Below are positions 17,365-27,031 of a stretch of 64,000 nt of DNA, one piece after another (position 1 is the stretch's first letter; every line of letters begins with the position of its first letter). A program made the position numbers and the translations under genes. The notes beneath the pieces are model-generated. The model was not told where the DNA came from and did no database searches. It worked only from the letters and a program-made list of their open reading frames with translations. This DNA comes from Pseudolabrys sp. FHR47. Its GTDB lineage: Bacteria; Pseudomonadota; Alphaproteobacteria; Rhizobiales; Xanthobacteraceae. Location: assembly GCF_005153485.1 (NCBI RefSeq), contig NZ_CP039740.1:248001-312000 (forward strand). Direction: 5' to 3'.

Positions 17365-18318
17365 TCAGCCCCTCGGCTCGACGCTGTCGCGAATTGCGCG
17401 GAAGCGGTTGAACACGCCGTCCCACTGCGCCTCCGAGGCGACGCCGACGATGCGCAGGAAACCCGAGCCGCCGAAGCGGACCCACTGCACCAGTCTCACC
17501 GGCTTGCCGTTGACGCTTTCGGCCTGAGCGCGGATCTCATGGCCGGCGCCATTCGAGATGCGCTGCGGCTCCGAACTCTGCATGCGCATGTTCCGCAGCG
17601 GTGCCTGCGATAGAAGATCGGCGGCGAACTGGCTGCGATTGGCCGCGTCCGGCGCGCCACGGCCGACGGCGACGATCACATAGGGGTAGCTGGTCAGATC
17701 GTCGTCGACGCTGTCGATCAGGATCACGCCGCCGCCCGGCAGAACCGACATGACGCGGAAACCGGCCAGGTCGTCGAGCTTGAACGGCAGCATGGCCAGT
17801 TGCTCCTGGACCGGAGCCGGACGGAAGGTGACGCTACGCAAGGCGTCGCGAACAACCTTGTCGTTGTAGACGTCCCGCGCCTTGTCCGGCACCTGCACGC
17901 TGACCAGAGTGGCGAGATCGCGCACCGGCCCAGTCGCCGACGAGGCGATCAGAAACCATTTGTGAACCTTCTCGCCGTTTTCGGTCTTGGTGCCGCTCAC
18001 CAGAACGCCGATGCCATTTTCGAACGGAAAGGCCTCGCGCTTGACGTTCTCGACCTCCGACTGCGTCTCGGCATGGGCCGACCGCTCCAGGCCTTCCATG
18101 GCCGCCAGCGGCAGGTCGAGGATGGTGATTGCGGCCTTGCGGTCGGCGTCTTCGAAGCCGGGGAAACGGGCCGACGGCGTCATGCCGGCTGGCGCGGTAA
18201 GGCCGACCCGCAGGCCGGGCGGATAGCGGGTCTGGGCGGCGGCGGGCACGGCGAAGGCCGCAAGACAGGCGCAGACCACGATGACGGTGAGGGATCGACG
18301 TGCCGATTGCGCTGCCAT
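17365..18318 (-). CDS. Exported protein of unknown function
   Basis: Not recognised. The 317-residue product begins at an ATG giving MAAQSARRSLTVIVVCACLA, a signal peptide ending near AVPAAAQTR; the frame is open upstream but without homology-like character. The mature part has mixed alpha/beta composition: LRVGLTAPAGMTPSARFPGFEDADRK, KWFLIASSATGPVRDLATLVSVQVPD and WVRFGGSGFLRIVGVASEAQWDGVFNRFRAIRDS. The last segment resembles the end of small lipid- or stress-type domains but no family is assigned. It is convergent with the porin gene (5-bp gap) and divergent from dnaK. Confidence 0.6.
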   Translation of the reverse strand: MAAQSARRSLTVIVVCACLAAFAVPAAAQTRYPPGLRVGLTAPAGMTPSARFPGFEDADRKAAITILDLPLAAMEGLERSAHAETQSEVENVKREAFPFENGIGVLVSGTKTENGEKVHKWFLIASSATGPVRDLATLVSVQVPDKARDVYNDKVVRDALRSVTFRPAPVQEQLAMLPFKLDDLAGFRVMSVLPGGGVILIDSVDDDLTSYPYVIVAVGRGAPDAANRSQFAADLLSQAPLRNMRMQSSEPQRISNGAGHEIRAQAESVNGKPVRLVQWVRFGGSGFLRIVGVASEAQWDGVFNRFRAIRDSVEPRG

Positions 18319-18471
18319 GGGTTGCCGAAGTCCTCTGCCGAATGACCGTCCGGCCGTTTGCCTAACCGCGTCCGGCCGGAACGGCAACGGATAGCCCCCG
18401 GGCAAGGCATTTTCGCGGTCGGCCGAGGGCGTTAACCCGGGCCGCCCGCTCGCATTTTCGTGAACGGCCCG

Positions 18472-18502
18472 CTTGCGGCCCCTATAGCCCCTCCTATATG
18501 AG
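18472..18502 (+). promoter_or_regulatory. RpoH (sigma-32) promoter for dnaK, perfect consensus
   Basis: CTTG, 17-bp spacer, CCTATATGAG: a full match to the alphaproteobacterial heat-shock consensus CTTG-N17/18-CYTATNTNNG. It leaves a 5' leader of roughly 150 nt before the dnaK ATG. Confidence 0.8.
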
Positions 18503-18661
18503 CTTCGAGCCGCTTTAAACGGCGGTTATCGCTTATCCAGGGGGCTGGATCAGGGGTTCGCGGACGAGCCGCGGACACACCTTCGGGCGCCAAATAACCC
18601 AAGGGCAAATCCAAGGGTTTCAGAGGCCCGTCCGGTCTGCCGCAATTGAGAGGTGTTTAAC

Positions 18662-20572
18662 ATGGGCAAGGTCATCGGAATCGACCTCGGCACCACCAAC
18701 TCGTGCGTCGCCGTGATGGAGGGCAAAACGCCCAAGGTCATCGAGAACGCCGAGGGTATGCGTACCACGCCATCGATCGTCGCATTCACGGACGACGGTG
18801 AGCGACTTGTCGGCCAGCCGGCCAAGCGCCAGGCGGTCACCAATCCTGAAAAGACGATCTTCGCGGTCAAGCGCCTCATCGGCCGCCGCTTCGACGACCC
18901 GATGGTCGAGAAGGACAAGAAGCTCGTCCCCTACAAGATTTCCAAGGCCTCGAACGGCGACGCCTGGGTCGAAGAGGAAGGCAAGCAGTATTCGCCTTCG
19001 CAGATCTCGGCCTTCATCCTGCAGAAAATGAAGGAAACGGCCGAAGCCCATCTCGGTCAGAAGGTCGATCAGGCCGTCATCACCGTTCCCGCCTATTTCA
19101 ACGACGCGCAGCGCCAGGCGACCAAGGATGCCGGCAAGATCGCGGGTCTTGAAGTCCTCCGCATCATCAACGAGCCGACCGCGGCCGCGCTCGCCTACGG
19201 TCTCGACAAGGCGAAGCAGGGCATCATCGCCGTCTATGACCTCGGCGGCGGCACCTTCGATATCTCGGTGCTCGAGATCGGCGACGGCGTGTTCGAAGTG
19301 AAGTCCACGAACGGCGACACGTTCCTGGGCGGCGAAGACTTCGACATGGTCCTCGTCAATTATCTCGCGGCCGAGTTCCAGAAGGAGCAGGGCATCGACC
19401 TGCGCAAGGACAAGCTCGCGCTGCAGCGGCTCAAGGAAGCCGCCGAAAAGGCCAAGATCGAGCTGTCGTCGACGACGCAGACCGAAGTCAACCTGCCGTT
19501 CATCACGGCGGACGCTTCCGGCCCGAAGCATCTGACGATCAAGCTGACGCGCGCCAAGCTCGAGGCGCTGGTCGACGACCTCATCCAGAAGACGATCGAG
19601 CCCTGCCGCAAGGCGCTCAAGGATGCCGGCGTCACCGCGGGCGAGATCAACGAAGTGGTCCTGGTCGGCGGCATGACGCGCATGCCGAAGGTGCAGGAAG
19701 TTGTGAAGCAGTTCTTCGGCAAGGAGCCGCACAAGGGCGTCAACCCGGATGAAGTCGTCGCCATCGGCGCCGCCGTCCAGGCCGGCGTGCTGCAGGGCGA
19801 CGTCAAGGACGTGCTGCTGCTCGACGTGACCCCGCTCTCGCTCGGCATCGAAACGCTGGGTGGTGTGTTCACCCGCATCATCGACCGCAACACCACGATC
19901 CCGACCAAGAAGTCGCAGACCTTCTCGACCGCCGAGGACAATCAGAACGCGGTGACCATCCGCGTCTTCCAGGGCGAGCGCGAAATGGCGGCCGACAACA
20001 AGATGCTCGGCCAGTTCGATCTCGTCGGCATTCCGCCGTCGCCGCGCGGCATGCCACAGATTGAAGTGACCTTCGATATCGACGCCAACGGCATCGTCAA
20101 CGTGTCCGCCAAGGACAAGGCGACGAACAAGGAGCAGCAGATCCGCATCCAGGCTTCTGGCGGTCTGTCCGAAGCCGACATCGAGAAGATGGTCAAGGAC
20201 GCGGAGTCTCACGCCGAGGAAGACAAGAAGCGCAAGGCCGCGGTGGAAGCCAAGAACCACGGCGAGGCGCTGGTCCACTCGACCGAGAAGGCGCTCACCG
20301 AACACGGCGCCAAGCTCGCCGATGCCGACCGCGGCGCCATCGAGAACGCAATCGCCGACCTCAAGGAAGCCTTGAAGGGCGACGACTCCGAGGCGATCCA
20401 GCAGAAGACCAATGCGCTGGCGCAGGCCTCGATGAAGCTCGGCGAAGCCATCTACCAGCAGGCTCAGGCTGGTGGTGGTGCCGAAGGCGATGCCGCCAAG
20501 AAGGACGACGACGTGGTCGACGCGGAGTTCACCGAAGTCGACGACGACAAGGGCGGCAAGAAGTCGGCCTGA
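18662..20572 (+). CDS. dnaK: Molecular chaperone DnaK (Hsp70)
   Basis: ATP-dependent chaperone working with DnaJ and GrpE. The 636-residue product is complete: [16 protein letters not shown] at the N-terminus, [44 protein letters not shown], the substrate-binding domain ([20 protein letters not shown]) and an acidic, glycine-containing tail ending in [10 protein letters not shown]. The ATG after GAGAGG is preferred over a GTG nine bases upstream. A perfect RpoH promoter lies about 160 bp upstream. dnaJ follows but is separated by 171 bp containing a palindromic repeat. grpE is not adjacent. Confidence 0.98.
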   Translation: MGKVIGIDLGTTNSCVAVMEGKTPKVIENAEGMRTTPSIVAFTDDGERLVGQPAKRQAVTNPEKTIFAVKRLIGRRFDDPMVEKDKKLVPYKISKASNGDAWVEEEGKQYSPSQISAFILQKMKETAEAHLGQKVDQAVITVPAYFNDAQRQATKDAGKIAGLEVLRIINEPTAAALAYGLDKAKQGIIAVYDLGGGTFDISVLEIGDGVFEVKSTNGDTFLGGEDFDMVLVNYLAAEFQKEQGIDLRKDKLALQRLKEAAEKAKIELSSTTQTEVNLPFITADASGPKHLTIKLTRAKLEALVDDLIQKTIEPCRKALKDAGVTAGEINEVVLVGGMTRMPKVQEVVKQFFGKEPHKGVNPDEVVAIGAAVQAGVLQGDVKDVLLLDVTPLSLGIETLGGVFTRIIDRNTTIPTKKSQTFSTAEDNQNAVTIRVFQGEREMAADNKMLGQFDLVGIPPSPRGMPQIEVTFDIDANGIVNVSAKDKATNKEQQIRIQASGGLSEADIEKMVKDAESHAEEDKKRKAAVEAKNHGEALVHSTEKALTEHGAKLADADRGAIENAIADLKEALKGDDSEAIQQKTNALAQASMKLGEAIYQQAQAGGGAEGDAAKKDDDVVDAEFTEVDDDKGGKKSA

Positions 20573-20618
20573 TGATGATGGGCTCGATCAAGATGTCGAG
20601 CGCGAGTCATTCTCTCTT

Positions 20619-20686
20619 CACCTCTCCCCTTGGGGGAGAGGTCGACGCGCCGGGGTCCGCAGGACGCCGGCGCGGCGGGAGAGGGG
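20619..20686. repeat. Palindromic repeat between dnaK and dnaJ (copy R2, short form)
   Basis: The CCTCTCCCC/GGGGAGAGG hairpin is followed by a second hairpin, CGCGCCGG with CCGGCGCG (nested GTCC/GGAC), and a GGGAGAGGGG end. It lacks the TTACAAACT centre of full copies. As RNA it would form a stable structure in the dnaK-dnaJ transcript. Confidence 0.75.
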
Positions 20687-20743
20687 ACCTGCTGCGAAAC
20701 GCGGCAACTTTCCTGCATCAATCAGCGACGCAGCGGCTGCACC

Positions 20744-21889
20744 ATGTCTAAGCGCGACTATTACGAGGTGCTTGGCGTTGCGCGCACCTGCACGGAAGTC
20801 GAGCTGAAGGCTGCGTTCCGCAAGCTCGCCATGCAGCATCACCCGGATCGCAATCCGGGCGATAAGGACTGCGAGCACAAGTTCAAGGAACTCAACGAGG
20901 CCTACGACGTCCTCAAGGACGGCGACAAGCGCGCCGCCTATGATCGCTTCGGCCATGCCGCCTTTGAGCAGGGCGGTGCCGGCGGCGGGCACGGCTTCGG
21001 TGCCGATTTCGCCTCGACCTTCTCCGACATCTTCGAAGACCTGTTCGGCATGAGCGGCCGGCGCGGCGGCGGTTCGGGCCGCGAGCGCGGCTCCGATCTT
21101 CGCTACAACATGGAGATCACGCTCGAGGAGGCCTTTGCTGGCAAGAACGCGCAGGTCAGGATTCCGACCTCGGTGACCTGCGAGGTTTGCTCCGGCACCG
21201 GCGCCAAGGCCGGCACCAAGCCGAAGACCTGTTACACCTGCGGCGGCGCCGGCAAGGTGCGCCATGCGCAAGGCTTCTTCACGCTGGAGCGCACCTGTCC
21301 GACCTGTCACGGCCGGGGGCAGGTGATCGACGATCCGTGCTCGGCCTGTTCGGGTGCCGGCCGCGTAACACGCGAGCGGACACTGCAGGTCAACATCCCG
21401 GCCGGCGTCGAGGACGGCACCCGCATTCGCCTGTCCGGCGAGGGCGAGGCCGGCGTTCGCGGCGGTCCGCCGGGCGACCTCTACATCTTCCTCTCGCTCG
21501 AGCCTCACGAACTCTATCAGCGCGACGGCGCCGATCTGCACTGCCGGGTGCCGATCTCGATGGTGACGGCCGCGTTGGGTAGCGAGATCGAGGTGCCTGC
21601 TATCGACGGTAGCGAAGCTAAGGTCAAAATCCCGGCCGGGACGCAGTCCGGGTCGCGCTTCCGCGTCACCGGCAAGGGTATGCCGGTACTGAGGTCGAAA
21701 CAGACCGGCGACCTTTACGTTCAAGTTGCGGTGGAAACGCCGCAGAAGCTGACCAAACGGCAAAAGGAACTGCTGGCCGAGTTCGAAAAGCTCTCGTCCG
21801 ACCATACTCAGCCTGAATCGTCGGGCTTCCTCAGCCGGGTCCGGACGTTCCTGGACGGGCTCGGGAACGGGGGCAGCTATTCGGCCTGA
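20744..21889 (+). CDS. dnaJ: Co-chaperone DnaJ (Hsp40)
   Basis: Stimulates DnaK ATPase and delivers substrates. The 381-residue protein has a J domain with HPD ([11 protein letters not shown]), a Gly/Phe-rich linker ([16 protein letters not shown]), four CxxCxGxG zinc modules ([32 protein letters not shown]), and C-terminal peptide-binding and dimerisation regions. The ATG giving [13 protein letters not shown] is the canonical start; the frame is open upstream only because it crosses the repeat. Transcription probably comes mostly from the dnaK promoter. Confidence 0.97.
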   Translation: MSKRDYYEVLGVARTCTEVELKAAFRKLAMQHHPDRNPGDKDCEHKFKELNEAYDVLKDGDKRAAYDRFGHAAFEQGGAGGGHGFGADFASTFSDIFEDLFGMSGRRGGGSGRERGSDLRYNMEITLEEAFAGKNAQVRIPTSVTCEVCSGTGAKAGTKPKTCYTCGGAGKVRHAQGFFTLERTCPTCHGRGQVIDDPCSACSGAGRVTRERTLQVNIPAGVEDGTRIRLSGEGEAGVRGGPPGDLYIFLSLEPHELYQRDGADLHCRVPISMVTAALGSEIEVPAIDGSEAKVKIPAGTQSGSRFRVTGKGMPVLRSKQTGDLYVQVAVETPQKLTKRQKELLAEFEKLSSDHTQPESSGFLSRVRTFLDGLGNGGSYSA

Positions 21890-21985
21890 CCGGCTTGAGA
21901 CCCATCCACGGGTGCCCTATACCCCGTGACTGTTACATGACAATATCGGGCAGGTTCCTTCGCCCGGCCCGGGTGCCCATTCGCA

Positions 21986-22588
21986 ATGCAACCCCATCCA
22001 GTCGCCCGCGTCATCAAGAAGCCGCTTCGTCTCGATGACGAAGTACAGTTTCTCCGCACGTGGTTCGAAAAGCCTCTGCGTACCGGCGCGGTGATGCCGT
22101 CCGGCAAGCCGCTGGCGCGCCGCATGGCCAAGTGCGTCGATCCTGAATCGAGCGGCCCGGTGATTGAGCTTGGGCCCGGCACCGGCCCGGTGACCGAGGC
22201 GCTGGTCCAGCGCGGCATTGATCCCAAGCGTCTGATCCTGGTCGAGTTCGATCCGGATTTCTGTCGCCTGCTGCGCACGCGCTATCCTGAGGCCACCGTG
22301 GTGCAGGGCGATGCCTATCGCCTGCGCCGTCTGCTCGAAGGCATTGTGCGCGAGCCGGCCGCCGCGGTCGTGTCGGGTCTGCCGCTGATGACCAAGCCGC
22401 TGCGCACGCGCCTGCGGCTGATCTCCGACGCCATGGCGCTCCTGAAGCCCGGCGCGCCCTTCGTCCAGTTTACCTATGCCGTCGGCTCGCCGATCCCGAA
22501 GGACCTGCACGGCCTCACCGGCAAGCCGTCGGAACTGATCTGGCTCAACGTGCCGCCGGCGCGGGTCTGGACCTACCGCGGCGTTTGA
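21986..22588 (+). CDS. pmtA: Phospholipid N-methyltransferase, PmtA-like
   Basis: SAM-dependent enzyme expected to methylate phosphatidylethanolamine toward phosphatidylcholine, a lipid common in rhizobia. The 200-residue protein shows FLRTWFEKPLRTGAVMPSGKPLARRMA, SAM motif I as VIELGPGTGPVTEALVQRG, ILVEFDPDFCRLLRTRYP, and VVSGLPLMTKPLRTRLRLI. This pattern matches the Sinorhizobium-type Pmt family, and not the longer Rhodobacter type. An rRNA dimethyladenosine transferase is a more remote possibility, as the folds are related. It stands alone between dnaJ and a flavin reductase gene. Confidence 0.78.
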   Translation: MQPHPVARVIKKPLRLDDEVQFLRTWFEKPLRTGAVMPSGKPLARRMAKCVDPESSGPVIELGPGTGPVTEALVQRGIDPKRLILVEFDPDFCRLLRTRYPEATVVQGDAYRLRRLLEGIVREPAAAVVSGLPLMTKPLRTRLRLISDAMALLKPGAPFVQFTYAVGSPIPKDLHGLTGKPSELIWLNVPPARVWTYRGV

Positions 22589-22624
22589 TTCCGGGGCTGC
22601 GCCTGCGTGTGCTAAACACGCATC

Positions 22625-23206
22625 ATGCCCACGCCGAAAATCCTCACCTTCGCGGGATCGACCCGTATCGGCTCGTCCAACGCCAAACTCGCGGCTTTGG
22701 CGGCGAAGGAGCTGACCCTGCTCGATATCGAGGTGACGCGCATATCGCTGCAGGATTATGCGCTGCCACTTTACGATCCGGATCTCGAGGCGCGCAGCGG
22801 CCCGCCGGACGCCGCCTACAAGCTCAAGCACATGATCATGGCCCATCAGGGCGTGTTCATCGCCAGCCCGGATTATTCGGCCTCCGTCACGCCGATGCTC
22901 AAGAACGCGATCGACTGGGTGTCGCGCGTGCGCGAGAAGGGTGATCCGCTCTATGCCGCGTTCCGGAACCGCGTCTTTGCCATCGCCTCGGTGTCGCCGG
23001 AGCCGTCCGGGGGACTGCATTCGCTGCAGGCGCTGCGGCAGATCCTCGAAATCGGCTGCGGCGCGCTGGTGATCCCCGAGCAGCTTGCCATTGCCGGCGA
23101 CGAGGAGGCCTTTGACGAAATGGGCAACATCGCCGATACCCATCTCGTCAACAAGTTTCACGCCCAGTTGTCGCGCCTCGTCGAGCTGGCGCGGATAATG
23201 GGCTAG
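22625..23206 (+). CDS. NADPH-dependent FMN reductase-family protein
   Basis: Flavodoxin-fold oxidoreductase of 193 residues. The FMN phosphate-binding motif is at the N-terminus ([18 protein letters not shown]). PLYDPDLE and the conserved [21 protein letters not shown] follow, the loop that packs on the flavin ring. The physiological acceptor (flavin, quinone, chromate or azo compound) cannot be told from sequence. It lies 21 bp upstream of pyrF on the same strand and may be co-transcribed. Confidence 0.85.
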   Translation: MPTPKILTFAGSTRIGSSNAKLAALAAKELTLLDIEVTRISLQDYALPLYDPDLEARSGPPDAAYKLKHMIMAHQGVFIASPDYSASVTPMLKNAIDWVSRVREKGDPLYAAFRNRVFAIASVSPEPSGGLHSLQALRQILEIGCGALVIPEQLAIAGDEEAFDEMGNIADTHLVNKFHAQLSRLVELARIMG

Positions 23207-23226
23207 CGCGCGACAAGGAGCATCCG

Positions 23227-23949
23227 TTGCCGATCGACCCGAGAGACCGCCTCATCGTCGCGCTCGACGTGCCGTCGGTCGGTGACGCCGAAGCCATGGT
23301 GTCGCGCATCGGTTCGGCGGCGACGTTCTACAAGATCGGCTACCAGCTCGGCCTCGCCGGCGGCCTGCCTTTCGCGGCCGGGCTGATCGCGGCGGGCAAG
23401 CAGGTGTTTCTCGATTTCAAGCTGCACGACATCGGCAACACCATCACCCACGGCGTCGCCAGCGTCGCCAATATGGGCGCGACCTTTCTCACTGTGCACG
23501 CCTACCCGCAGACGATGAAAGCGGCGGCCCAAGGCGCGCGCGGCTCGAAGCTGAAGATCCTCGCGGTGACCGTACTGACGTCCTATGACGACAATGATCT
23601 CGCCGAGGCTGGTTATGCGCTCAGCGTCGGTCCGCTGGTGGCCAAGCGCGCGGCGCAGGCGCGCAGCATTGGCATCGACGGGCTTGTTTGTTCGCCGGAA
23701 GAAGCCGCCAACCTGCGCGGCATTGTTGGTGACGGCATGTCGCTGGTGACGCCGGGCATTCGCCCCGCCGGCAGCGCCGCCGGCGATCAGAAGCGCATCA
23801 TGACTCCGGCGCGCGCCATTGCCGCTGGCGCCGACTATCTCGTGGTCGGCCGTCCGATCGTCGAAGCCGCCGATCCGAAGGCGGCCGCTCAGGCGATCGT
23901 CGATGAAATTGCTCAGGCCAAGGCGCAACAGCAACAGCAGCAACAATAA
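23227..23949 (+). CDS. pyrF: Orotidine 5'-phosphate decarboxylase
   Basis: Last step of UMP synthesis. The 240-residue protein has the catalytic D-x-K-x-x-D array in [13 protein letters not shown], an N-terminal [11 protein letters not shown] and the phosphate-binding end ([32 protein letters not shown]). The start is TTG, supported by AAGGAG seven bases upstream and the standard protein beginning. An unusual feature is a C-terminal run of seven glutamines encoded by a CAA/CAG repeat just before the stop, outside the catalytic fold. The DUF1330 gene follows after 16 bp. Confidence 0.96.
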   Translation: MPIDPRDRLIVALDVPSVGDAEAMVSRIGSAATFYKIGYQLGLAGGLPFAAGLIAAGKQVFLDFKLHDIGNTITHGVASVANMGATFLTVHAYPQTMKAAAQGARGSKLKILAVTVLTSYDDNDLAEAGYALSVGPLVAKRAAQARSIGIDGLVCSPEEAANLRGIVGDGMSLVTPGIRPAGSAAGDQKRIMTPARAIAAGADYLVVGRPIVEAADPKAAAQAIVDEIAQAKAQQQQQQQ

Positions 23950-23965
23950 AAGAAGAGGAAACCAC

Positions 23966-24268
23966 ATGGCCAAGGGCTACTGGATCGGGCGCGTCGATAT
24001 TCATAACGAGGAAGGCTACAAGCCCTATTCGGCGGCGAACGCAGCGATCTTCAAGAAGTACGGCGGACGCTTCATCGTGCGCGGCGGCCCGTTCGAGGCG
24101 CGCGAGGGCGTGGCCCGCAGCCGCAACGTGGTGATCGAGTTTCCGGACTTCGCCACCGCCAAGGCCTGTTACGATTCGCCCGAATACCAGGCGAACATGA
24201 AAATCCGGCTGGCGCATTCGACCGGCGAAATCGTTATCGTCGAGGGCTATGACGGCCCGCAGCCGTAG
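23966..24268 (+). CDS. DUF1330 family protein
   Basis: Small cytoplasmic protein (100 residues) with a ferredoxin-like dimeric alpha/beta barrel fold typical of DUF1330. Features are GYWIGRVDIHNEEGYKPYSAANAAIFKKYGGRFIVRGG, then VVIEFPDFATAKACYDSPEYQ and AHSTGEIVIVEGYDG. The ATG follows a good AGAAGAGGAA ribosome-binding site. Family members have no settled function. It is probably in one transcript with pyrF. Confidence 0.88.
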   Translation: MAKGYWIGRVDIHNEEGYKPYSAANAAIFKKYGGRFIVRGGPFEAREGVARSRNVVIEFPDFATAKACYDSPEYQANMKIRLAHSTGEIVIVEGYDGPQP

Positions 24269-24278
24269 GGCGGGGCCG

Positions 24279-24378
24279 TGTAGCCCGGATGGAGCCAACG
24301 GGTCGGCGCGAAGCGCCGCCCGATGACAGGCTCCGCGAACTCCGGGATAGGATTGTCCCGGGTTTCACCCGGGCTACA
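24279..24378. repeat. Dispersed repeat with TGTAGCCCGG termini
   Basis: A 100-bp unit with perfect inverted ends (TGTAGCCCGG and CCGGGCTACA) and an internal GGCGCGAAGCGCC palindrome. It fills most of the gap between the DUF1330 gene and dapB. It resembles a repeat type widespread in proteobacterial intergenic regions; only one copy is in this window. Confidence 0.7.
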
Positions 24379-24448
24379 AGGGGGCAGAGGTGACAGCCGC
24401 GGCACTCGCCCGCTATACCCGTTGCCTCAACTCCGGGAGCCTTGAGCG

Positions 24449-25264
24449 ATGGCTGAAATGCGTTTGATCGTCACGGGGGCCGGCGGCCGCATGGGCCGCA
24501 CTTTGGTCAAGGCCATTGCCGACAGCAAGGACTTCACGCTCGCCGGCGCGCTGGAAGACGCGCGCTCGCCGCTGCTCGGCTGGGACGCCGGCCATCTCGC
24601 CGGCATCGGCGACAACGGCGTCAAGCTGACGGGCGATATCGCGGCGCTATTGGCCAACGCCGACGGCATTGTCGATTTCACCGCCCCGGCCGCGTCACTC
24701 GAATACGCGGCGCGTGCCGCCGCCGCCGGCAAGGTCCACGTTATCGGCACGACCGGCACCAGCGCCGACGACGATCGCAAAATCGCGCAGGCCGCGCAGA
24801 AGGCGGTCATTGTCAAGTCGGGCAATATGAGCCTCGGCGTTAATCTGCTGGCGGCGCTGACCAAGCGCGTGGCCAAGACGCTGGACCAAATTTACGACAT
24901 CGAAATCCTGGAGATGCATCACAACCAGAAAGTCGATGCGCCGTCGGGTACCGCGCTTCTGCTCGGCCGCGCCGCGGCGGAAGGCCGTGGGATCGATCTC
25001 AGCCAGCGTTCGGTGCGTTCGCGCGACGGCCACACTGGCGCGCGCGAGCCAGGCGATATCGGCTTTGCCACCTTGCGCGGCGGCACCGTGGTCGGCGAAC
25101 ACACCGTGATGTTCGCGGGGCCCGCCGAGCGCATCGAGCTCACCCACAAGGCCGAGGACCGCATGATCTTCGCGCGCGGCGCGCTGCACGCGGCATTATG
25201 GGCGCGTCACCAGAAGCCCGGCCTCTATTCGATGATGGACGTGCTCGGTCTGAAGGATTTTTAG
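24449..25264 (+). CDS. dapB: 4-hydroxy-tetrahydrodipicolinate reductase
   Basis: NAD(P)H-dependent step of the lysine/meso-diaminopimelate pathway. The 271-residue enzyme has the dinucleotide motif [18 protein letters not shown] at the N-terminus, [23 protein letters not shown], and the active-site segment [24 protein letters not shown]. The C-terminus [28 protein letters not shown] is characteristic. The ATG start has weak spacing to GGGAGCC. No other lysine gene is adjacent. Confidence 0.96.
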   Translation: MAEMRLIVTGAGGRMGRTLVKAIADSKDFTLAGALEDARSPLLGWDAGHLAGIGDNGVKLTGDIAALLANADGIVDFTAPAASLEYAARAAAAGKVHVIGTTGTSADDDRKIAQAAQKAVIVKSGNMSLGVNLLAALTKRVAKTLDQIYDIEILEMHHNQKVDAPSGTALLLGRAAAEGRGIDLSQRSVRSRDGHTGAREPGDIGFATLRGGTVVGEHTVMFAGPAERIELTHKAEDRMIFARGALHAALWARHQKPGLYSMMDVLGLKDF

Positions 25265-25287
25265 AAGCGGCTCCCACTTGCTCTCTT

Positions 25288-25395
25288 CACCTCTCCCATA
25301 GGGAGAGGTCGACGCGCGTTAGCGTCGGGTGAGGGGTTACAAAGTCGACAGTCAGGAGCCCCCTCACCCCAACCCTCTCCCCGACGGGGAGAGGG
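25288..25395. repeat. Palindromic intergenic repeat, CCTCTCCC family (copy R3)
   Basis: Full-length copy between dapB and gpmI: an arm hairpin CCTCTCCC-ATA-GGGAGAGG, a variable stem GACGC-GCGTTA-GCGTC, GGGTGAGGGG, a TTACAAAG centre, then CCCCTCACCCCAACC with a CTCTCCCCG-A-CGGGGAGAG hairpin. As the two genes converge here, it may also stop both transcripts. Confidence 0.85.
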
Positions 25396-25420
25396 AGTCC
25401 TGCCGCGCGTGCGGAAGCTC

Positions 25421-26944
25421 TTACCCCTGCAGCAACGACGTGCCGGTCATCTCCGCCGGCTTGGACAGGCCCATCAATTCGAGCAAAGTCGGCGCGATGT
25501 CGGCGAGGCGACCTTCCCTGACGACGATGCGGTTGCCGGCGCCCATCAGGATCAGCGGCACCGGATTAAGCGTGTGCGCCGTATGCGGGCCGCCGGTTTC
25601 CGGATCGACCATCATTTCGGCGTTGCCGTGATCGGCGGTGACGAGCAGCGCGCCGCCCATCTGTTCGATGGCCTTGGCGATCCTGCCTAATCCGGTATCG
25701 ACCGTTTCCACCGCCTTGACCGCCGCCGGAATGCTGCCGGTGTGACCGACCATGTCGGCATTGGCGAAGTTCAGTACGATCAGATCGTATTTGCCGGACT
25801 TGATCGCTTCCACCGCTTTTTCCGTCAATTCCGGTGCCGACATCTCCGGCTGCAAATCGTAAGTCGCGACCTTGGGCGAGGGCACCATGATGCGATCTTC
25901 GCCCGTGAACGGCTCTTCGCGTCCGCCGTTGAGAAAGTAGGTGACGTGCGGATACTTCTCGGTTTCCGCCATGCGCAATTGTGTGCGCTGCGCGTCGGCG
26001 ACGACCTCGCCGAGAATGTTGGGAAAGCTCTGCGGCGGGAAGATCGTCGCCATCAGTTTGTCGAGGCCTTCGCTGTACTGCGCCATCCCGACGGCGGCGG
26101 CGACCTTCACCGTGCGCTTGCGCGCGAAGCCGTCGAAGGTGGGATCGAGCATGGCGTCGAGGATCTCGCGCACGCGATCGGCGCGGAAGTTGAAACACAA
26201 TACGCCGTCGCCGTCCTTCATGCCGCTGTAGTCGCCGATGGCGGCCGGCACGATGAACTCGTCGGTGACCTTGTTGGCGTAGGCATCGGCGATGGCGGCC
26301 TGCGCATCGGCAAAGCGCGCGCCTTCGCCGGCAACGATGGCGTCATACGCTTTCGACACGCGGTCCCATCGCTTATCGCGGTCCATAGCGTAATAGCGAC
26401 CGATCACCGTCGCCACTTTCGCCGATGCCGGCAGCGCGGCGGTGAAGGATTTGAGAAAATCGGCCGCCGATTGCGGCGCCGTATCGCGTCCGTCAGTGAG
26501 GGCATGCACCGCCACGGGTACCTTGGCGTCGGTGAGAATCCTTGCGAGTGCCACGGCATGGTTCTGGTGCGAATGCACGCCGCCGGTCGAGACAAGACCG
26601 ATGAGGTGGCAGGTGCCGCCACTGGCTTTCAGCTTGGCGATGAGATCGGTCACCGCCGGCGCCTTGGCGATCTCGCCCGAAGCGATGGCGTCGTCGATGC
26701 GCGGCAGGTCCTGCATCACCACGCGACCCGCGCCGATATTGAGGTGGCCGACTTCGGAATTGCCCATTTGCCCCGTCGGCAGACCGACATCGTTGCCGGA
26801 GGTGCGCAGGAAGCCGTGCGGGCAGGTCGCCCAGAGCCGGTCAAAGGTCGGCGTCTTCGCCTCGTGCACGGCGTTGGCGGTGGCGTCCTCGCGCCAGCCC
26901 CAGCCGTCGAGCACAACCAGCATGACAGGACGGCGTTTTTGCAT
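25421..26944 (-). CDS. gpmI: 2,3-bisphosphoglycerate-independent phosphoglycerate mutase
   Basis: Interconverts 3- and 2-phosphoglycerate with two Mn ions. The 507-residue protein has MLVVLDGWGWRE at the N-terminus, the catalytic serine region GNDVGLPTGQMGNSEVGHLNIGAG, VHSHQNH, the transferase domain (HALTDGRDTAP) and the C-terminal metal site (NFANADMVGHTGS; VTADHGNAE). Length and motifs are normal. It is divergent from the CoA-transferase gene. Confidence 0.97.
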   Translation of the reverse strand: MQKRRPVMLVVLDGWGWREDATANAVHEAKTPTFDRLWATCPHGFLRTSGNDVGLPTGQMGNSEVGHLNIGAGRVVMQDLPRIDDAIASGEIAKAPAVTDLIAKLKASGGTCHLIGLVSTGGVHSHQNHAVALARILTDAKVPVAVHALTDGRDTAPQSAADFLKSFTAALPASAKVATVIGRYYAMDRDKRWDRVSKAYDAIVAGEGARFADAQAAIADAYANKVTDEFIVPAAIGDYSGMKDGDGVLCFNFRADRVREILDAMLDPTFDGFARKRTVKVAAAVGMAQYSEGLDKLMATIFPPQSFPNILGEVVADAQRTQLRMAETEKYPHVTYFLNGGREEPFTGEDRIMVPSPKVATYDLQPEMSAPELTEKAVEAIKSGKYDLIVLNFANADMVGHTGSIPAAVKAVETVDTGLGRIAKAIEQMGGALLVTADHGNAEMMVDPETGGPHTAHTLNPVPLILMGAGNRIVVREGRLADIAPTLLELMGLSKPAEMTGTSLLQG

Positions 26945-27031
26945 TGGAAAATCCCGGTCTCAGTCAATTTCGGGGGTTTTGAAGGATCGCGGTTCTATCG
27001 TCAACTAAACCCGGAATAGGCTGGCGCAAGA

